This document shows positions 50,794 through 58,448 of a stretch of 64,000 nucleotides of DNA, piece after piece. Within the stretch, counting starts at the first letter, position 1; each line of letters begins with the position of its first letter. The notes beneath the pieces were generated by a model that did not search any database, had not been told where the DNA came from, and worked only from the letters and a program-made list of their open reading frames with translations. This stretch comes from Bordetella parapertussis. Lineage in GTDB: Bacteria > Pseudomonadota > Gammaproteobacteria > Burkholderiales > Burkholderiaceae_C. Both the position numbers and the translations under genes were made by a program. The stretch is from assembly GCA_945861305.1 (NCBI GenBank), contig CAMATW010000006.1:13448-77447 (forward strand), given 5' to 3'.

Positions 50794-50906
50794 CTTTTTG
50801 GCTCAAGCCCCAACAGCCCCATCCAAGTTGGGAACCCACCGCTTACCCAGATTTTGAAGTCCGATCTTCTTCAAACTTTGGGCGCACACTTTGAAAATTG
50901 TTGTCA
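50794..50906 (+). other. Structured 5' leader of rpsU
   Basis: The untranslated leader contains a 7-bp perfect stem, TTTGAAG (50853-50859) with CTTCAAA (50869-50875), loop of 9, and a small TGGG/CCCA foldback near 50829-50838. No clear Shine-Dalgarno sequence precedes the ATG at 50907. Possible autoregulatory site for S21; inferred. Confidence 0.4.
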
Positions 50907-51119
50907 ATGACCACCATCCGTGTAAAAGAAAACGAACCCTTTGACGTTGCATTACGTCGATTCAAGCGCACCATCGAAAAACTGGGCTTGCTCACCGACT
51001 TGCGTGCCCGCGAGTTCTATGAAAAGCCCACCGCCGAGCGCAAGCGTAAAAAAGCCGCTGCCGTGAAACGCCACTACAAGCGTGTTCGCAGCATGCAGTT
51101 GCCCAAGAAACTGTACTGA
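50907..51119 (+). CDS. rpsU: 30S ribosomal protein S21
   Basis: The ATG at 50907 gives the family's 70 residues ([18 protein letters not shown]...). It is a small, very basic protein of the 30S platform near the anti-Shine-Dalgarno end. It keeps the sequence [18 protein letters not shown] typical of proteobacterial S21. It is followed by a terminator and then yqeY, the common rpsU-yqeY order, although dnaG/rpoD do not follow. Confidence 0.97.
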
Positions 51120-51144
51120 TCTCGGTCTGCCTTTGCGCAAGACC

Positions 51145-51179
51145 AGGCTCGCCGGCTTCAACCGAGCGGGCCTTTTTTT
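51145..51179 (+). terminator. Rho-independent terminator after rpsU
   Basis: AGGCTCGCCGG (51145-51155) folds with CCGAGCGGGCCT (51162-51173) as an imperfect GC-rich stem over CTTCAA, followed by seven T (51173-51179). It lies 25 bases after the rpsU stop. Confidence 0.8.
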
Positions 51180-51202
51180 CGTCTGACCTTTAGAAAGCCG
51201 TC

Positions 51203-51649
51203 ATGAGCCTCAAAGCCCAAATCACCGAAGACATGAAAACCGCCATGCGAGCCAAAGACAGCGTTCGTTTGGGCACCATTCGCCTGCTGCTAGCGGCGAT
51301 GAAGCAAAAAGAGGTCGACGAGCGCATTGAACTCGATGACGTGGCGGTCATTGCCATCCTCGATAAAGTCATCAAGCAACGCAAAGACTCTATCGCCGCC
51401 TACCAAAGCGCCCAGCGCCAAGACTTGGCCGATATAGAAATCGCCGAAATGGCTGTGCTAGAGGTGTATTTGCCCAAGCGATTAAGCGCTGAAGAAATCC
51501 AAGCCGAGGTGGCCGCCATCGTGGCAGAGGTGGGCGCGAAGGGCGCTGGCGACATGGGCAAGGTCATGGGCGCGGTGAAAACCCGCTTGGCTGGCAAAGC
51601 CGACATGGGTTTGGTCAGCGCCGCTGTGAAAGCCGCGCTGGCTGGCTAA
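51203..51649 (+). CDS. GatB/YqeY domain protein
   Basis: A 148-residue protein resembling the tail domain of GatB (Asp/Glu-tRNA amidotransferase) but free-standing. It contains the typical SLKAQITEDMKTAMRAKD start, VIKQRKDSIAAYQ, EMAVLEVYLPKRLSAEEI and the closing MGKVMGAVKTRLAGKADM. Its molecular role is not established. Confidence 0.92.
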   Translation: MSLKAQITEDMKTAMRAKDSVRLGTIRLLLAAMKQKEVDERIELDDVAVIAILDKVIKQRKDSIAAYQSAQRQDLADIEIAEMAVLEVYLPKRLSAEEIQAEVAAIVAEVGAKGAGDMGKVMGAVKTRLAGKADMGLVSAAVKAALAG

Positions 51650-51674
51650 AGCGTTTGCTCTATAGTCGTAGGCC

Positions 51675-52769
51675 ATGAACGATTCCGAAGTTTTTTTGCG
51701 CATAGAGGGGCTGACGAAACGCTTTGGTTTCACCTTGGCTGTGGACAAGATCGACCTGAGCATCCACCGAGGTGAAATTTTTGCCTTGCTCGGCGCATCC
51801 GGCTGCGGCAAATCTACGCTGCTGCGTATGTTGGCGGGTTTTGAAACGCCCACCGCAGGGCGGGTGTGGTTGGCGGACCAAGATGTCACCGACCTACCCC
51901 CTTACGAGCGACCCATGAACATGATGTTCCAGTCCTACGCACTGTTTCCCCACATGAATGTTTGGGACAACGTGGCGTTCGGGTTGCGCCGAGACGGTTT
52001 GCGCAAGGACGAGTTAAACCAGCGCGTAGAAGACATGCTGCAATTGGTGCAATTGCAAAAATTTGCCCAACGCAGCCCGCACCAACTCTCTGGTGGGCAA
52101 CAGCAACGTGTGGCTTTGGCTCGCAGTTTGGCCAAACGCCCGCAACTGCTGATGCTGGACGAACCCCTTGGGGCGCTGGACAAAAAACTGCGCGAACAAA
52201 CCCAGGTGGAATTGGTCAACATCATCAAACAAGTGGGCGTGACCTGCGTGATGGTCACTCACGACCAAGACGAGGCCATGACCATGGCCGACCGCATCGC
52301 CGTGATGAGCGAGGGCAGTTTGCTGCAAGTGGGCACGCCTAATGAGGTTTATGAGAGCCCCAACTGCCGCTTTGTGGCCGACTTTGTAGGCAATGTGAAC
52401 CTCTTTGATGGCGAGGTCACCGAGCACGAAGCCGACCACGTGGTAATAAGCAGCGCCAGCGGCGACTTCTATGTCAGTCATGGCATCAGCGGCAGCCTAG
52501 GAATGCAAGTCAGCATCGCCTTGCGCCCCGAAAAAGTGGTGTTAAGCCTTGAAGATCCCCAAAAGAAAAACAACGCCATGCCGTGTGTTTTGGAAGATTG
52601 GTCTTACTTTGGCAGCCACACCAGTTACAGCTTGCGGATCGAGGGCAATCGCAGGCTCAAAGTGTCGGTGACCAACACCGACCGCGATCAAGACCACGAA
52701 AACCTTGAAGAGGGCCAACGCTTGTGGGCCCATTGGGAAGACAACGCATTGGTGGTCTTGACCCAATAA
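51675..52769 (+). CDS. ABC transporter ATPase, PotA/FbpC type (solitary)
   Basis: A 364-residue ATPase of the spermidine/putrescine-iron importer class. Walker [10 protein letters not shown] is at 40-48, the Q-loop in [12 protein letters not shown], the signature LSGGQQQR about 138-145, Walker B LLMLDEP, and the switch His in MVTHDQDEA. It ends with a TOBE-like regulatory domain (about 245-364). No permease or binding-protein gene is adjacent. Upstream is yqeY; downstream is convergent pmbA. Confidence 0.9.
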   Translation: MNDSEVFLRIEGLTKRFGFTLAVDKIDLSIHRGEIFALLGASGCGKSTLLRMLAGFETPTAGRVWLADQDVTDLPPYERPMNMMFQSYALFPHMNVWDNVAFGLRRDGLRKDELNQRVEDMLQLVQLQKFAQRSPHQLSGGQQQRVALARSLAKRPQLLMLDEPLGALDKKLREQTQVELVNIIKQVGVTCVMVTHDQDEAMTMADRIAVMSEGSLLQVGTPNEVYESPNCRFVADFVGNVNLFDGEVTEHEADHVVISSASGDFYVSHGISGSLGMQVSIALRPEKVVLSLEDPQKKNNAMPCVLEDWSYFGSHTSYSLRIEGNRRLKVSVTNTDRDQDHENLEEGQRLWAHWEDNALVVLTQ

Positions 52770-52776
52770 AGCGGCT

Positions 52777-54165
52777 TCAGGCGCCCGCCACTTTCATGCG
52801 GTTGATCAGCACCGAGCCGACTGTCTTGCCACCATAGGTGTAGGCGTCGCTGCCCACCGCCTCTATGCCCAACAACATGTCTTTCAAATTACCGGCGATG
52901 GTGATTTCTTGCACAGGGTAAGCGATCTGCCCTTTTTCCACCCAAAAACCGGTGGCTCCGCGAGAGTAATCGCCGGTGACGTAGTTGATGCCCTGCCCCA
53001 TGAGTTCAATCACAAACAAGCCTGTGCCGAGTTTGCGCAACATGGCATCCAAGTCGTCGCTGGCACGGGTAAGGCTTGAGGTCATCACCAAGTTGTGCGA
53101 ACCACCCGCATTGCCCGTGGTTTGCATGCCGAGTTTTCGCGCCGAGTAGCTGGAGAGAAAGTAACCCTCGACTTGCCCGTTGCGCAACACCTGCCGCGCC
53201 TGCACTTTGACGCCTTCTTCATCAAAGGGGGAACTGCCTTTGCCGCGCATCACAAATGGATCTTCACTCACTTGCAGGTGCTTAGCGGCGACTTGTTTGC
53301 CCAAAGAGTCCATCAAGAAACTGCTTTGTCGGTACAGCGCACCGCCGCTTAAAGCGTGTACCAAACCACCCAGCAAACCGGCGGCCAAGGGAGATTCGAA
53401 CAACACAGGGCAGCTGGTGGTGGCCAACTTTCGCGAGTACAAGCGGCTTAAAGAGCGTTGCGCAGCGTAGCGTCCCACCGCTTCAGGCGAGGCCAAATCG
53501 CTTGCGTGGCGCATCGAGCTGTACCAATAGTCGCGTTGCATATCGTCGCCCTTGCCAGCGATTGGTGCGACCGACAGACTGTGCCTAGAGCTGGCATAGC
53601 CGCCGCGGAAACCATGGGTGTGGGCGCTGAAAAAATGGCTTTGCTGCGCCGAGACGCTGGCGCCTTCGCTGTTGGTGATTTGCTTGTCGGTCGCCATGGC
53701 GGAGGCTTCGCAACGCAGCGCCAAGTCTGTGGCACCCGTGCTGTCGATGGCCCAAGGGTGGAATAAATCCAGATCGCGGTGTTCATGGGCGATCAAGCCT
53801 TCTTCGGGCAAAGCGGCAAAAGGGTCTTCGGCGGTGAAGCGGGCAATGTCAAACGCCGCTTGCACAGTGCGCTCGATGGCCGCTTGGGAAAAATCGGAGG
53901 TGCTGGCGTTGCCACGGCGCTGTCCGACATAGACGGTGATGCCCAAAGACTTGTCGCGGTTGCGCTCGACGTTTTCAAGCTCGCCCTTGCGAACCGACAC
54001 ACTCAGGCCGCAGCCCTCGGAGGCTTCAGCGGCGGCGTCGGTGGCGCCCAGGTGCTTGGCATGCGCGATGGCACTGTCGACCAAATGTTCAAACTGGGCT
54101 CGGCTGTGGCTAAAGCCAGAAAGCGCCGAGGACGTTGGGGTAGAGGCTTTAGAAGATGGGTTCAT
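52777..54165 (-). CDS. pmbA: Metalloprotease-related protein PmbA/TldE
   Basis: A 462-residue PmbA (TldE), the partner of TldD in a protease complex that processes peptide microcins and antitoxins. The N-terminal domain has ASEGCGLSVSVRKGELENVERNRD. The C-terminal region shows GYFLSSYSARKLGMQTTGNAGG and IELMGQGINYVTGDYSRGATGFWVE, both diagnostic. It lacks the HExxxH of TldD, as TldE should. tldD is not in the window. It diverges from darP. Confidence 0.94.
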   Translation of the reverse strand: MNPSSKASTPTSSALSGFSHSRAQFEHLVDSAIAHAKHLGATDAAAEASEGCGLSVSVRKGELENVERNRDKSLGITVYVGQRRGNASTSDFSQAAIERTVQAAFDIARFTAEDPFAALPEEGLIAHEHRDLDLFHPWAIDSTGATDLALRCEASAMATDKQITNSEGASVSAQQSHFFSAHTHGFRGGYASSRHSLSVAPIAGKGDDMQRDYWYSSMRHASDLASPEAVGRYAAQRSLSRLYSRKLATTSCPVLFESPLAAGLLGGLVHALSGGALYRQSSFLMDSLGKQVAAKHLQVSEDPFVMRGKGSSPFDEEGVKVQARQVLRNGQVEGYFLSSYSARKLGMQTTGNAGGSHNLVMTSSLTRASDDLDAMLRKLGTGLFVIELMGQGINYVTGDYSRGATGFWVEKGQIAYPVQEITIAGNLKDMLLGIEAVGSDAYTYGGKTVGSVLINRMKVAGA

Positions 54166-54200
54166 ATCGGCGGCTATGATACTTGGCAGAGGAAGTCTTC

Positions 54201-54863
54201 ATGTCGCGCAAGCCCACCAAAGGTTATTACGTTAAAGGTCATTTTGTTGCCGAGGGGAGCGATCTCGACTTGGAACTCCAACGCGAGGTCAAAGGCCAAG
54301 ACCTGATCAGCAAAACCGATTTAAAGCAAAAAAGCAACGAGTTGCAAAAACTCGGCGAGGACTTGCTGGACTTGCGTACCGACCTGATGCAACAGTTGCT
54401 GGCACTGGGTCACCTGCCCGATTTGCTGCACGAAGCGGTAATGAGTGCCAAAAAAATCACCGATTTCGAGGGCAAACGCCGCCAAATGCAATATGTGGGC
54501 AAGCTCATGCGCAAGCTCGACAGCACGCAAGTGGAAGCCATACGCGACGCCTTGAGCGTGCAGCACAACGGCAGCGCCGAAGAAACCCAGTTGCTGCACT
54601 TGGCAGAGGCTTGGCGGGAGCGCTTGCTCAAAGATGACAGCGCCATGGAAGAGTGGCAGAGCAGCTACCCCGGTACAGACAGCCAGCAGCTTCGTGCCTT
54701 GCTGCGTCAAGCCCGCAAAGAAGGTTTACCGGACAAAGCCGCGGTGTCACAAGGCCTGCACCCGCGACAAGGCCGCGCTTACCGCGATATTTTTCAAATC
54801 CTCAGGCTGCATTTGTTGCAGTCGCTGCAAGCCCAAGAAGAGCGTTTGTATGACCCCCGCTGA
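54201..54863 (+). CDS. darP: Ribosome biogenesis factor DarP (YjgA family)
   Basis: A 220-residue protein (start chosen for the AGGAAG 6-8 bases upstream of ATG 54201), DUF615/YjgA family, acting in late 50S assembly. It has the helix-rich pattern with DLILPEA-like region LPDLLHEAV, KITDFEGKRRQMQYVGKLMRKLD and the ending QGRAYRDIFQILR. In proteobacteria it is usually found beside pmbA, as here. Confidence 0.93.
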   Translation: MSRKPTKGYYVKGHFVAEGSDLDLELQREVKGQDLISKTDLKQKSNELQKLGEDLLDLRTDLMQQLLALGHLPDLLHEAVMSAKKITDFEGKRRQMQYVGKLMRKLDSTQVEAIRDALSVQHNGSAEETQLLHLAEAWRERLLKDDSAMEEWQSSYPGTDSQQLRALLRQARKEGLPDKAAVSQGLHPRQGRAYRDIFQILRLHLLQSLQAQEERLYDPR

Positions 54864-55452
54864 TGGTTTAGACCCCGTGCGCGTCGGCATCGTTTCCATC
54901 AGCGACCGCGCCTCTGGCGGCGTCTACGAAGACAAGGGCTTGCCTGCGCTGCAAGCTTGGTTGAGCTCTGCACTGCACAACCCCTTGGCATTTGAGTCGC
55001 GTTTGATTCCTGACGAGCAAGCCTTGATCAGCCAAACCTTGATTGAACTGGTGGATGCGGGCTGTGCCTTGGTCTTGACCACCGGCGGCACGGGCCCCTC
55101 GCCGCGTGACGTCACGCCCGAGGCGACGCTGGCGGTAGCAGACAAAGAAATGCCTGGCTTTGGCGAGCAAATGCGGCAAATCAGCCTGCGCTTTGTGCCC
55201 ACCGCGATTTTGTCAAGACAAGTGGCCGTCATTCGCGGCAAAAGCTTGATCATCAACTTGCCCGGCCAGCCCAAGTCCATCACCGAGACCTTGGGTGGCT
55301 TGAAAAACGCCCAAGGCGAGGTGCTGGTGGATGGCATTTTTGCTGCCGTGCCCTATTGCATAGACCTGATTGGCGGGCCTTATTTGCAAACGCAGGATGA
55401 AGTTTGCAAGGCCTTCCGGCCTAAGTCGGCGATACGCCCCCATTCGCAATGA
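54850..55452 (+). CDS. mog: Molybdopterin adenylyltransferase
   Basis: It adenylylates molybdopterin before molybdate insertion. The ATG at 54850 overlaps darP by 14 bases and gives 200 residues. Motifs are GIVSISDRAS, LVLTTGGTGPSPRDVTPEA and LIINLPGQPKSI, plus the C-terminal PYCIDLIGGPYL. The last eight codons after the usual AFRPKS end come from sequence that shares TTCGCAATGAC with the repeat at 14118-14309, and the stop is inside that string. Confidence 0.93.
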   Translation: MTPADGLDPVRVGIVSISDRASGGVYEDKGLPALQAWLSSALHNPLAFESRLIPDEQALISQTLIELVDAGCALVLTTGGTGPSPRDVTPEATLAVADKEMPGFGEQMRQISLRFVPTAILSRQVAVIRGKSLIINLPGQPKSITETLGGLKNAQGEVLVDGIFAAVPYCIDLIGGPYLQTQDEVCKAFRPKSAIRPHSQ

Positions 55453-55458
55453 CAGAGT

Positions 55459-55869
55459 CTATTTGTCTTTTTGCTTAAGGTCGTTGGTGTGAATATCAAA
55501 GAACATGTCTTTGAAAAACAAGCGAAACGGCTCTTTCTTAGGGGACAGAATCTTCATGATGCCCTTCTTGGGGACTTCAGCTGCCTTGACAGCTTCTATA
55601 GGCGAAAACTTCAAAGTCGAGAAAATATAGTTCTCAATCGACATTAAAAACAGCACAAAGTTGGGCACGTTCAACTGTGCAGGCTCTTCGCAAATAAACC
55701 GCCAATTCTCGTAGTGCTCGTTGGGTGGGGTGAGTTGTAAATCGAACACAAAGTCGTGAACGATCAAACCATATTGCTCCACGCTAAAGGACAGTTTGCC
55801 CACAAAGTTTTCGGGGTGTTGCCGAGCCAACATCAGGTAGTGGGGGTGGATTTTGATGAGGTGCGCCAT
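55459..55869 (-). CDS. Hypothetical protein, 136 residues
   Basis: No family is recognised. It starts MAHLIKIHPHYLMLA and has alternating strands with aromatic residues (NWRFICEEP, VPNFVLFLMSIENYIF). It ends with a basic tail (LKQKDK). There is no signal or membrane segment. Codon choice and base composition look more AT-rich than the neighbours, as is the 54-base gap upstream, so it may have been acquired. It is convergent to mog and collinear with the cysE region. Confidence 0.6.
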   Translation of the reverse strand: MAHLIKIHPHYLMLARQHPENFVGKLSFSVEQYGLIVHDFVFDLQLTPPNEHYENWRFICEEPAQLNVPNFVLFLMSIENYIFSTLKFSPIEAVKAAEVPKKGIMKILSPKKEPFRLFFKDMFFDIHTNDLKQKDK

Positions 55870-55923
55870 GACCGATAAATCGACAAAATTAGTAAAGTCT
55901 TTATTTGACCTTGTAAATTGTTA

Positions 55924-56697
55924 TTAATCGATCAATTTGTTAAGTTTTTCAATTTCTACATGGGCAAATTTTGCCGCTTCTTTGGGGAGAAAGTCTTCTG
56001 CATTGGGCGCGGTTGAGGCCAATTTCGCCAAGGCCTGCCATAGCAACGCAATTTGTTTGTCTTGCTCTACCGTGTAGTCGATCAGTCCCCGCAGGGCTTG
56101 GCTGACAGGGTCGTCGTCTTGGGTGATGCCGTAGGCGCTGAATTTGGCTTTGGGCTTGGCCACATCGGCGCTTTCGCCGGTTTGGCTTTGGATGATACGA
56201 GCCGGAATACCCACCGCAGTGGCACCTGCAGGCACTGGCTTGATTACCACTGCGTTGCTGCCAATTTTGGCGCCGTCGCCCACAGTGAAGCCGCCCAAGA
56301 CTTTGGCACCCGCGCTGACCACCACATCTTTGCCCAAGGTCGGGTGGCGCTTGGCACCTTTGTAAAGCGATGTGCCGCCCAAGGTCACACCTTGGTAAAT
56401 CGTGCAACCGTCACCGATTTCAGCGGTTTCCCCCACCACCACGCCCATGGCATGGTCGAAAAACACCCGCTCGCCAATAACAGCGCCAGGGTGGATTTCA
56501 ATACCCGTGAAAAACCGGGAAAGGTGCGAAATAAACCGCCCCAACCAATACAGCCCAGCACCCCAGCAAGCATGGGCCATGCGGTGAAACAACAATGCAT
56601 GCAGGCCTGGATAGCAGGTCAGAACCTCCAGCCAACCACGGGCGGCAGGGTCTCGGTCGAGGATGGTTTGAGCGTCGGCGCGTATTCTTGAAAACAT
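55924..56697 (-). CDS. cysE: Serine O-acetyltransferase
   Basis: It makes O-acetylserine for cysteine synthesis. The 257-residue protein has the N-terminal helical domain and then a left-handed beta-helix. The active-site segments are [18 protein letters not shown] (catalytic His and Asp) and the loop [18 protein letters not shown]. It is the form with an extra C-terminal stretch after the helix ([13 protein letters not shown]...). It follows trmJ by 9 bases. Confidence 0.93.
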   Translation of the reverse strand: MFSRIRADAQTILDRDPAARGWLEVLTCYPGLHALLFHRMAHACWGAGLYWLGRFISHLSRFFTGIEIHPGAVIGERVFFDHAMGVVVGETAEIGDGCTIYQGVTLGGTSLYKGAKRHPTLGKDVVVSAGAKVLGGFTVGDGAKIGSNAVVIKPVPAGATAVGIPARIIQSQTGESADVAKPKAKFSAYGITQDDDPVSQALRGLIDYTVEQDKQIALLWQALAKLASTAPNAEDFLPKEAAKFAHVEIEKLNKLID

Positions 56698-56706
56698 ACG
56701 AAGAGT

Positions 56707-57435
56707 CTAACTTTTTCCTTTGGAAGACTGCGCCATGGCCTTGGCAATACCTCGCAAAATATGGACTTCTTCTTCGCTCAAAGCCGCGCGGTTGAACAAC
56801 TGGTTCAAGCGTGGCATGAGTTTTTTGGGGGCAGCGGGGTCTAAAAAACCGATGTCCACCAAAGATTGCTCGAGGTGTTGCAGCATTCCCGCCACCTGCG
56901 AAGCGTCTGCATGAGAGGCTGGCGTGGTCGCATCTTGCACCGCAAAACCACCTTGCGCCAAACGCCACTCGTAAGCCACCACCTGCACCGCGCTGGCTAA
57001 ATTGAGCGAACCAAAACGCGGGTCAGTCGGGATGCTCAAGGCCGCATGGCAGCGGTAAACGTCCTGGTTTTTCATGCCAAAGCGTTCAGAGCCAAATAAA
57101 AACGCCATACCGCCCGCCCCTGTGGGTGCGGGGATGGTGGCGAAATACTCACGTGGCGAAAGCGTAGGCGGGCCAAAGTCCCGCGGTGTCATGGCGGTGG
57201 CGCACAGGTGTGTCATGCCGTCCAAGGCCTCGTCAAGCGTAGCCACGATACGGGCCTTTTCCAGCACATCCAAAGCGCCGCTGGCACGTTGAATGGTTTC
57301 TTCTCGGCGCAGCACATTGGCCCAGCGCGGTGCCACCAACACCAAATCGTCAAAGCCCATCACCCGCATGGCGCGGGCTGTCGCGCCGACATTGCCGGCA
57401 TGGCTGGTTTCGATCAGGATGAAGCGGGTGTGCAT
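56707..57435 (-). CDS. trmJ: tRNA (cytidine/uridine-2'-O-)-methyltransferase TrmJ
   Basis: A 242-residue SPOUT-class methyltransferase acting on position 32 of some tRNAs. The knot motifs are FILIETSHAGNVGATARAMR, FLFGSERFGM and SLNLASAVQVVAYE. A C-terminal extension (about 170-242) is normal for TrmJ. It is divergent from suhB across 104 bases and leads cysE. Confidence 0.9.
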   Translation of the reverse strand: MHTRFILIETSHAGNVGATARAMRVMGFDDLVLVAPRWANVLRREETIQRASGALDVLEKARIVATLDEALDGMTHLCATAMTPRDFGPPTLSPREYFATIPAPTGAGGMAFLFGSERFGMKNQDVYRCHAALSIPTDPRFGSLNLASAVQVVAYEWRLAQGGFAVQDATTPASHADASQVAGMLQHLEQSLVDIGFLDPAAPKKLMPRLNQLFNRAALSEEEVHILRGIAKAMAQSSKGKS

Positions 57436-57461
57436 AGGACTAAAATGGAAGCTATTGTCGC

Positions 57462-57488
57462 CGCCCGCTTTGCCGGGCGTGTTTTTTT
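57462..57488 (+). terminator. Terminator-like hairpin in the suhB leader
   Basis: CGCCCG (57462-57467) and CGGGCG (57474-57479) pair around CTTTGC, then TGTTTTTTT follows. It lies 52 bases before suhB, and no plus-strand gene ends here, so it would act on the suhB transcript itself (attenuator). A further small stem CGCAG/CTGCG sits at 57498-57512. The promoter is not clear; TAAAAT at 57441-57446 is a weak -10. Confidence 0.5.
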
Positions 57489-57539
57489 GGTTTCTCTCGC
57501 AGCACTTCTGCGCACAACACAGGCCTGCTGCCCACTCCC

Positions 57540-58427
57540 ATGATCGCTTCTTCTTCGTCTATCCACCCCATGCTGAATGTGGCCATCAAGGCTGCACGTG
57601 CTGCGGGGGTCATCATCAACCGTGCGGCGCTTGACGTGGAGTCGGTTCGTGTCTCGCAAAAAATGGCCAACGACTTTGTCACTGAAGTTGACCAAGCCAG
57701 CGAAAACATCATCATCGACACCTTGCTGACCGCCTACCCCGACCACGGCATCTTGGCCGAGGAGTCAGGCCAAACACGCGGCAACCCACAGTCCGAAAAT
57801 ATTTGGATCATTGATCCCTTGGATGGCACCACCAACTTCATTCATGGCTTTCCGTTTTATTGCATCAGCATCGCCTTGCAAAGCAAGGGGCGCATCGAGC
57901 AAGCCGTGGTCTACGACCCCACACGCAACGATTTGTTCACTTCTACACGCGGTCGCGGCGCTTTCATGAACGACCGCCGCTTGCGCGTGAGCAAGCGCAT
58001 CCGCTTGCAAGAGTGCCTCATCAGCACCGGTTTTCCGTTTCGCCCCGACGACGATTTCACCGCCTACCTGAAGCTGATGTCCGAGGTGATGAAACGCACC
58101 GCAGGCCTGCGCCGTCCAGGGGCTGCCGCCCTAGACTTGGCCTATGTGGCAGCGGGCTTTAGCGATGGTTTTTTTGAAACCGGCCTGCATCCTTGGGATA
58201 TGGCCGCAGGCAGTTTGCTCATCACCGAAGCAGGTGGTTTGGTGGGCAACTTCACAGGAGAGGCTGACTATTTGCACCAGCGGGAATGCATGACCGCCAA
58301 CCCGAAAATTTATGCCCAGCTGGTGACCTTGCTGCACAAGTATTCCAAGTTCGCAAGCGTGGAAGACAAAGCCGAGGCTGCCGAGTTAATTGGGCAGCTG
58401 CGCAAAGATTTGGCTGACGGCGAGTAA
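57540..58427 (+). CDS. suhB: Inositol-1-monophosphatase family protein SuhB
   Basis: A 295-residue Mg-dependent phosphatase-fold protein. The metal site is Glu74/Glu75 (LAEES), [10 protein letters not shown] (91-100) and [15 protein letters not shown]. In E. coli SuhB also joins the ribosomal-RNA antitermination complex. The C-terminus has a 30-residue acidic/helical tail. It precedes mutS by 21 bases. Confidence 0.93.
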   Translation: MIASSSSIHPMLNVAIKAARAAGVIINRAALDVESVRVSQKMANDFVTEVDQASENIIIDTLLTAYPDHGILAEESGQTRGNPQSENIWIIDPLDGTTNFIHGFPFYCISIALQSKGRIEQAVVYDPTRNDLFTSTRGRGAFMNDRRLRVSKRIRLQECLISTGFPFRPDDDFTAYLKLMSEVMKRTAGLRRPGAAALDLAYVAAGFSDGFFETGLHPWDMAAGSLLITEAGGLVGNFTGEADYLHQRECMTANPKIYAQLVTLLHKYSKFASVEDKAEAAELIGQLRKDLADGE

Positions 58428-58448
58428 ACACGTCAGCGTGCTGTGACC

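Noticed and set aside
50786..50857. 23-residue open frame in the rpsU leader
   Set aside because: Its ATG overlaps the -10 box, so it is not in the transcript from the rpsU promoter, and it has no ribosome site.
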